Below the pieces are notes generated by a model. The model made no database searches, was not told where the DNA came from, and was given only the letters and a program-made list of their open reading frames with translations. Of a stretch of 64,000 nucleotides of DNA, positions 61,181-64,000 are shown piece after piece. Within the stretch, counting starts at the first letter, position 1. Every line of letters begins with the position of its first letter. Location: the NCBI RefSeq assembly GCF_002192415.1, contig NZ_CP021780.1, forward strand, positions 1,798,001 through 1,862,000, read 5' to 3'. Both the position numbers and the translations under genes were made by a program. Source of the DNA: Paenibacillus donghaensis. GTDB taxonomy: Bacteria; Bacillota; Bacilli; Paenibacillales; Paenibacillaceae.

Positions 61181-62083
61181 ATGATCTATGATTGTGCAAT
61201 CATCGGTGGAGGACCGGCGGGACTGAATGCGGCGCTGGTGCTGGGACGGGCCAGACGCAAGGTGGCCATTCTCGACAACAATCAGCCCCGCAATGCGGTT
61301 ACCCATGCCTCGCATGGATTCATCACCCGGGATGGCGTTACCCCAGGCGAGTTCCGGCGCATCGCCTATGAGGAAGTGCTGCGTTATCCTTCTGTGCAAC
61401 ATCTCCCGCTGGAGGTAACCGGAATGGAGGCGCTCAGCGGCGGGTATGCAGTTACGACATTGACGGGCCAGCGGGTGGAAGCCCGCAAGCTGCTGATCGC
61501 CACAGGGCTGCGTGAGGTCTTCCCGAAGATTGCGGGCTTGCATGAATGTTATGGAACAAGCCTGTTCAACTGTCCGTACTGCGACGGCTGGGAGCTTCGG
61601 GATCAGCCGTTGATCGTTGTCTCAGATAAACCGGGCGTCTTTCATATGGCTAAGCTGCTCTATACCTGGAGCCGGGATCTGGTGATCTGCACGAATGGGC
61701 AGGCTGTGCTGGATGACGTGCAGAAGCAGCTGCTGGAATCGCGCAACATCAGGGTTGTGGAACAGGCAGCGGTGGCTTTTATTCATGAAGAAGGCAGGCT
61801 GCGGCAGGTGGAGTTCGCCGATGGCAGCCGCATAGAGCGAAGCGGCGGATTCATTACGCCAGAGTGGCAGCCAAAGGCGTCTTGGGATGATGATCTTGGA
61901 TATGAGGTCAACGAGCTGGGCGGTGTAGTTACGGATGAATGGGGCAGAAGTACAGTGCCGGGCGTGTATGCTGCCGGAGATGCGTCGTACATAGGGCCCT
62001 CCCAGCTGATTTATGCCGCTGCGGCGGGAAGCAGGGCGGCGGCAGGCATCAACCTGGAGCTGACAGAAGAAGACTTCGTGTAG
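61181..62083 (+). CDS. FAD-dependent dithiol oxidoreductase, GliT/TrxR-like
   Basis: 300 residues. FAD site CAIIGGGPAGLNAALVLGRA and closing motif VPGVYAAGDASYIGPSQLI. The redox pair is NCPYCDGWE, that is C-P-Y-C rather than the C-A-T-C of thioredoxin reductase; CPYC is typical of the GliT/HlmI family that oxidises dithiols in epidithiol antibiotic biosynthesis, and of related uncharacterised oxidoreductases. The NADPH-binding G-x-G-x-x-A motif is degenerate (VVSDKPGVFHMAKLL), so it may use O2 rather than NADPH. Lies downstream of trxA and a broken MFS gene, and upstream of a methyltransferase. ATG 61181 with AGGAGG 7 bp upstream. Confidence 0.82.
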   Translation: MIYDCAIIGGGPAGLNAALVLGRARRKVAILDNNQPRNAVTHASHGFITRDGVTPGEFRRIAYEEVLRYPSVQHLPLEVTGMEALSGGYAVTTLTGQRVEARKLLIATGLREVFPKIAGLHECYGTSLFNCPYCDGWELRDQPLIVVSDKPGVFHMAKLLYTWSRDLVICTNGQAVLDDVQKQLLESRNIRVVEQAAVAFIHEEGRLRQVEFADGSRIERSGGFITPEWQPKASWDDDLGYEVNELGGVVTDEWGRSTVPGVYAAGDASYIGPSQLIYAAAAGSRAAAGINLELTEEDFV

Positions 62084-62130
62084 GATTTCCGGCAAGGATT
62101 ACAGATTTACAATAAGAAGGGATGATTGGA

Positions 62131-63024
62131 ATGATAACCGATTTGTTCAATACAAACCTCTGGGCACAGGCCTGGAACGAAGACCTCACCACCTCCGTGA
62201 ATAAGATGAAGCAAGCCGGTATTGATAGAACGCGTTCCTTCGACAACCGGGCCGATAGCTTCAACAAGCAGGTGTTCAGTGAAGAGGGCAGACAGCGGGC
62301 ACGCCGGATTACCCAGTGGCTGACCGGGCAGGGCGTAGCCTTCAAGGATAACACGATCCTGGATATTGGAGCGGCTTCGGGCGGCTTTACAGTTCCTTTT
62401 GCCGAGGAAGGAGGAAGGGTTACCGCTGTTGAACCTAATCTGCCGCTTGCCAAGCTGCTGAAGAAGAATACGAAAGACATAACGAACGGGAATGTTGAGG
62501 TGGTAGTTGAAGATTTTGAAGAGATTGATGTGGCGGAAAGAGGCTGGGAACAGGCCTTTGATCTGGTGTTCGTCTCGATGTGTCCGGTGATTGCCGACTG
62601 GGACAGTGTGGAGAAGGTGCTGAGCTGTGCGCGCAGGTTCTGTTATATCAGTTCGGTTGCAGGTGCCAGAGAGCATAGTCTGCTCAATGAAGTTTGGCCT
62701 CTGCTTACGGAAAGGGTGCGGGAACCGGAAATGTCGGAGATGTTTTATCTGACGAACCTGCTGTATCTCAAAGGCTATTCTTTCCAGTCACTGGTGACCC
62801 GGGAGATGAAGACTGCTGTGCTTACGAGAGATGCGGCACTGAAGGAAGTCATGGATATGGTAAGACTGTATCAGCTGCCTGCTGATGAACAAGCCAAGCG
62901 GATCATTGCCGACTATTTGGAACAGACTTATGTGGACGATAAGGTGGCTGTCCATCAGGGCGGACGTTTCGGTAAGGTATTGATTCAGCTGGAGGACCAG
63001 AAGATGTACGGCGGAGAGCGTTAA
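62131..63024 (+). CDS. Class I SAM-dependent methyltransferase
   Basis: 297 residues from ATG 62131 (AAGAAGGG about 9 bp upstream). Motif I ILDIGAASGGFTVPFAEEGG and acidic loop VTAVEPN; DLVFVSMCPVIADWDSVEKV. N-terminal about 80 residues are helical with an SFDNRADSFNKQVFSEEGRQ segment shared by a family of uncharacterised methyltransferases. Substrate unknown; next to a GliT-like enzyme, S-methylation of a dithiol is one possibility. Followed by terminator 63047-63085. Confidence 0.82.
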   Translation: MITDLFNTNLWAQAWNEDLTTSVNKMKQAGIDRTRSFDNRADSFNKQVFSEEGRQRARRITQWLTGQGVAFKDNTILDIGAASGGFTVPFAEEGGRVTAVEPNLPLAKLLKKNTKDITNGNVEVVVEDFEEIDVAERGWEQAFDLVFVSMCPVIADWDSVEKVLSCARRFCYISSVAGAREHSLLNEVWPLLTERVREPEMSEMFYLTNLLYLKGYSFQSLVTREMKTAVLTRDAALKEVMDMVRLYQLPADEQAKRIIADYLEQTYVDDKVAVHQGGRFGKVLIQLEDQKMYGGER

Positions 63025-63046
63025 TTTAATTAGGAGAATATAGAGC

Positions 63047-63085
63047 AGACTGCCCGTTCCTTGAGGATGGTGCAGTCTATTTTTG
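63047..63085 (+). terminator. Rho-independent terminator
   Basis: AGACTGC (63047-63053) with GCAGTCT (63072-63078), then ATTTTTG. Confidence 0.75.
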
Positions 63086-63098
63086 TGGCTTATTCCGG

Positions 63099-63478
63099 CT
63101 ACTACTTAGGTTCCAGGGAGAATTTAGAGGGTTGCTTGGGACGTTTGGAGCAATTTTAGAAGCGAAGGTGGTTACTACTTAGGACTCCTTATAAAAAGAT
63201 TTACGCAGATTCTGTCCCATCTTTAGGGAGCCGAACAATTAGTTGCGAAACTGCATCTATTTAACCGATTTTTTCTGTTTTGGAGGAAATAAGTGCGAAT
63301 ACGCATCTATTTTAGACTTTTGAGCGTTCTAGGAGTGATTTGCTCGAAATTAGTTGCAGATTTGCACTTATTTGCCTGCTAATGGACGTTGCGGCTGAAT
63401 TTAGTTGCAGTTTCGCATCTAATTACTCGGAAGGCTCCAGGGCAGACTCTAAATCCTGGCTGGAACCTAAGTAGTAAC
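63099..63478. mobile_element. Inverted-repeat-bounded non-coding element
   Basis: Left end CTACTACTTAGGTTCCAG (63099-63116) and right end CTGGAACCTAAGTAGTAAC (63460-63478) are inverted copies. A second left-type end, GTTACTACTTAGGACTCC, lies at 63171-63188. Same terminal family as the 8141-8295 MITE. No target duplication could be made out. No coding capacity. Confidence 0.7.
63239..63424. repeat. Four degenerate 24-bp palindromic repeats
   Basis: TTAGTTGCGAAACTGCATCT (63239), ATAAGTGCGAATACGCATCT (63289), TTAGTTGCAGATTTGCACTT (63350), TTAGTTGCAGTTTCGCATCT (63401). Starts are 50, 61 and 51 bp apart. Each is a TGC-N5/6-GCA palindrome. A partial fifth is at 63522. Confidence 0.8.
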
Positions 63479-63537
63479 TGAAAGTGCAATTAATTTCAGC
63501 TAGATCTCCAGTCAGCGGGAGAATAAGTGCAATTCTG

Positions 63538-64000
63538 GTTACTACTTAGGACCCGGGTCTCGATATAGGTTTGAACGTTCTAAGTCCAAAACCCGTCCTC
63601 CCTAAATCCGCAATTTCAAGTAACAGGGTCTGTAATGAGCATCCAAACTCTGATGTAAGTCCAAATGGGTATGTATTGTGGGGGCGACGTGTGTTTAGGG
63701 ATGTTTAGTGGTACTAACGGACTGCATAGCCTCTATATGGATGAAACAGGCTAATATTACGAATTAACGGACTGTATAGCCTGTATTGAGCTCAAAACCG
63801 CCGAATACAAGGGTGTTTGGAGCACATAAGGGCAGTATAGCCTGTATTGAGCTCAAAACCGCCGAATACAAGGGTGTTTGGAGCACATAAGGGCACTGGA
63901 GTCCGTAACTCCCGCAAAAGTGGCGTCAGCAGCGGAATAAGGGTATCAGAGTCCGTAATTCTCCGAAAGGTGCGCTAGCAATGAACTAGCGGTAGAAATT
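63538..64000. mobile_element. Second copy of the MITE family with larger interior, runs off window
   Basis: GTTACTACTTAGGACCCGGG (63538-63557) and following TTCTAAGTCCAAA match the first 55 bp of the 8141 element; the window ends in AACTAGCGGTAGAAATT (63984-64000), matching 8247-8263 near that element's right end. The right terminus should be just outside the window. Confidence 0.7.
63774..63895. repeat. Tandem 61-bp repeat, two identical copies
   Basis: 63774-63834 and 63835-63895 are identical (start GTATAGCCTGTATTGAGCTC, end CATAAGGGCA). Diverged relatives flank: CGGACTGCATAGCC at 63719 and GAGTCCGTAA at 63900 and 63949. No coding sense. Confidence 0.92.

Noticed and set aside
63239..63424. 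CRISPR-like array
   Set aside because: Repeats are too degenerate, spacers of unequal length and partly similar, no cas genes, no leader.

Overview
The window looks like chromosome of a Gram-positive, spore-forming, cell-wall-polysaccharide-using Firmicute, most probably Paenibacillus. Evidence: strong AGGAGG-type ribosome binding sites with frequent GTG/TTG starts, a YjcZ-type sporulation mini-protein, a secreted SLH-domain glycosidase, YesMN-type sugar two-component control, a CcpA-like cre box, Firmicute-type promoters, and moderate GC with many structured intergenic repeats. This is inference from gene content; no database search was possible.

Layout. 1-3.2 kb: 5'-truncated ammonium transporter followed tightly by a GlnD-like DUF294 nucleotidyltransferase and a DnaQ-like exonuclease. 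3.1-8.1 kb: JAMM peptidase, ResA-like thioredoxin, cimA (reverse), dinB, ferredoxin. 8.1-8.5 kb: a MITE-like element with terminal inverted repeats and a 9-bp target duplication, then a structured repeat. 8.5-22.5 kb: housekeeping block (L,D-transpeptidase, pyrD, small alarmone synthetase, DUF309, two RsmB/NOP methyltransferases, pseudouridine synthase, Cof phosphatase, glycosyltransferase, YkvI-like permease, xpt, small hypotheticals). 22.8-28 kb: a catabolic operon of ArsB/GntP-type permease, hydantoinase/oxoprolinase-family protein, HExxH protein and GntR regulator, with an array of CATG-centred operators. 28.2-29 kb: a hypothetical gene with a possible LexA box, and tRNA-Leu(CAG). 29.2-40.2 kb: YesMN-type two-component system divergent from an ABC sugar importer, GH65 phosphorylase, beta-phosphoglucomutase and DUF4432 protein; together they import and phosphorolyse an alpha-glucoside to glucose 6-phosphate. 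40.6-46.1 kb: 1804-residue SLH-anchored GH43 enzyme.

46.1-56.2 kb is an accessory region: decayed AraC and unknown genes, two pieces of one IS4-type transposase on either side of tRNA-Leu(CAA), a broken tyrosine integrase, an AT-rich seven-gene two-component/MacAB-like efflux island, and an IS256 relic. 56.3-63.1 kb: P-type Ca-type ATPase, orphan ABC-2 permease, thioredoxin, internally deleted MFS gene, GliT-like dithiol oxidoreductase and a methyltransferase. The last 0.9 kb (63.09-64.0 kb) is non-coding and made of repeat families, some shared with the 8.1-kb MITE.

The most unusual signals are non-coding: (i) the TTACTACTTAGG inverted-repeat element family, (ii) a three-copy structured repeat with conserved hairpins, (iii) a leader repeat ending exactly at the ribosome binding sites of cimA and of the GliT-like gene. 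The least described protein systems are the hydantoinase/HExxH/GntR operon and the seven-gene AT-rich efflux island with shared TACAAC direct repeats in front of both of its transcription units.
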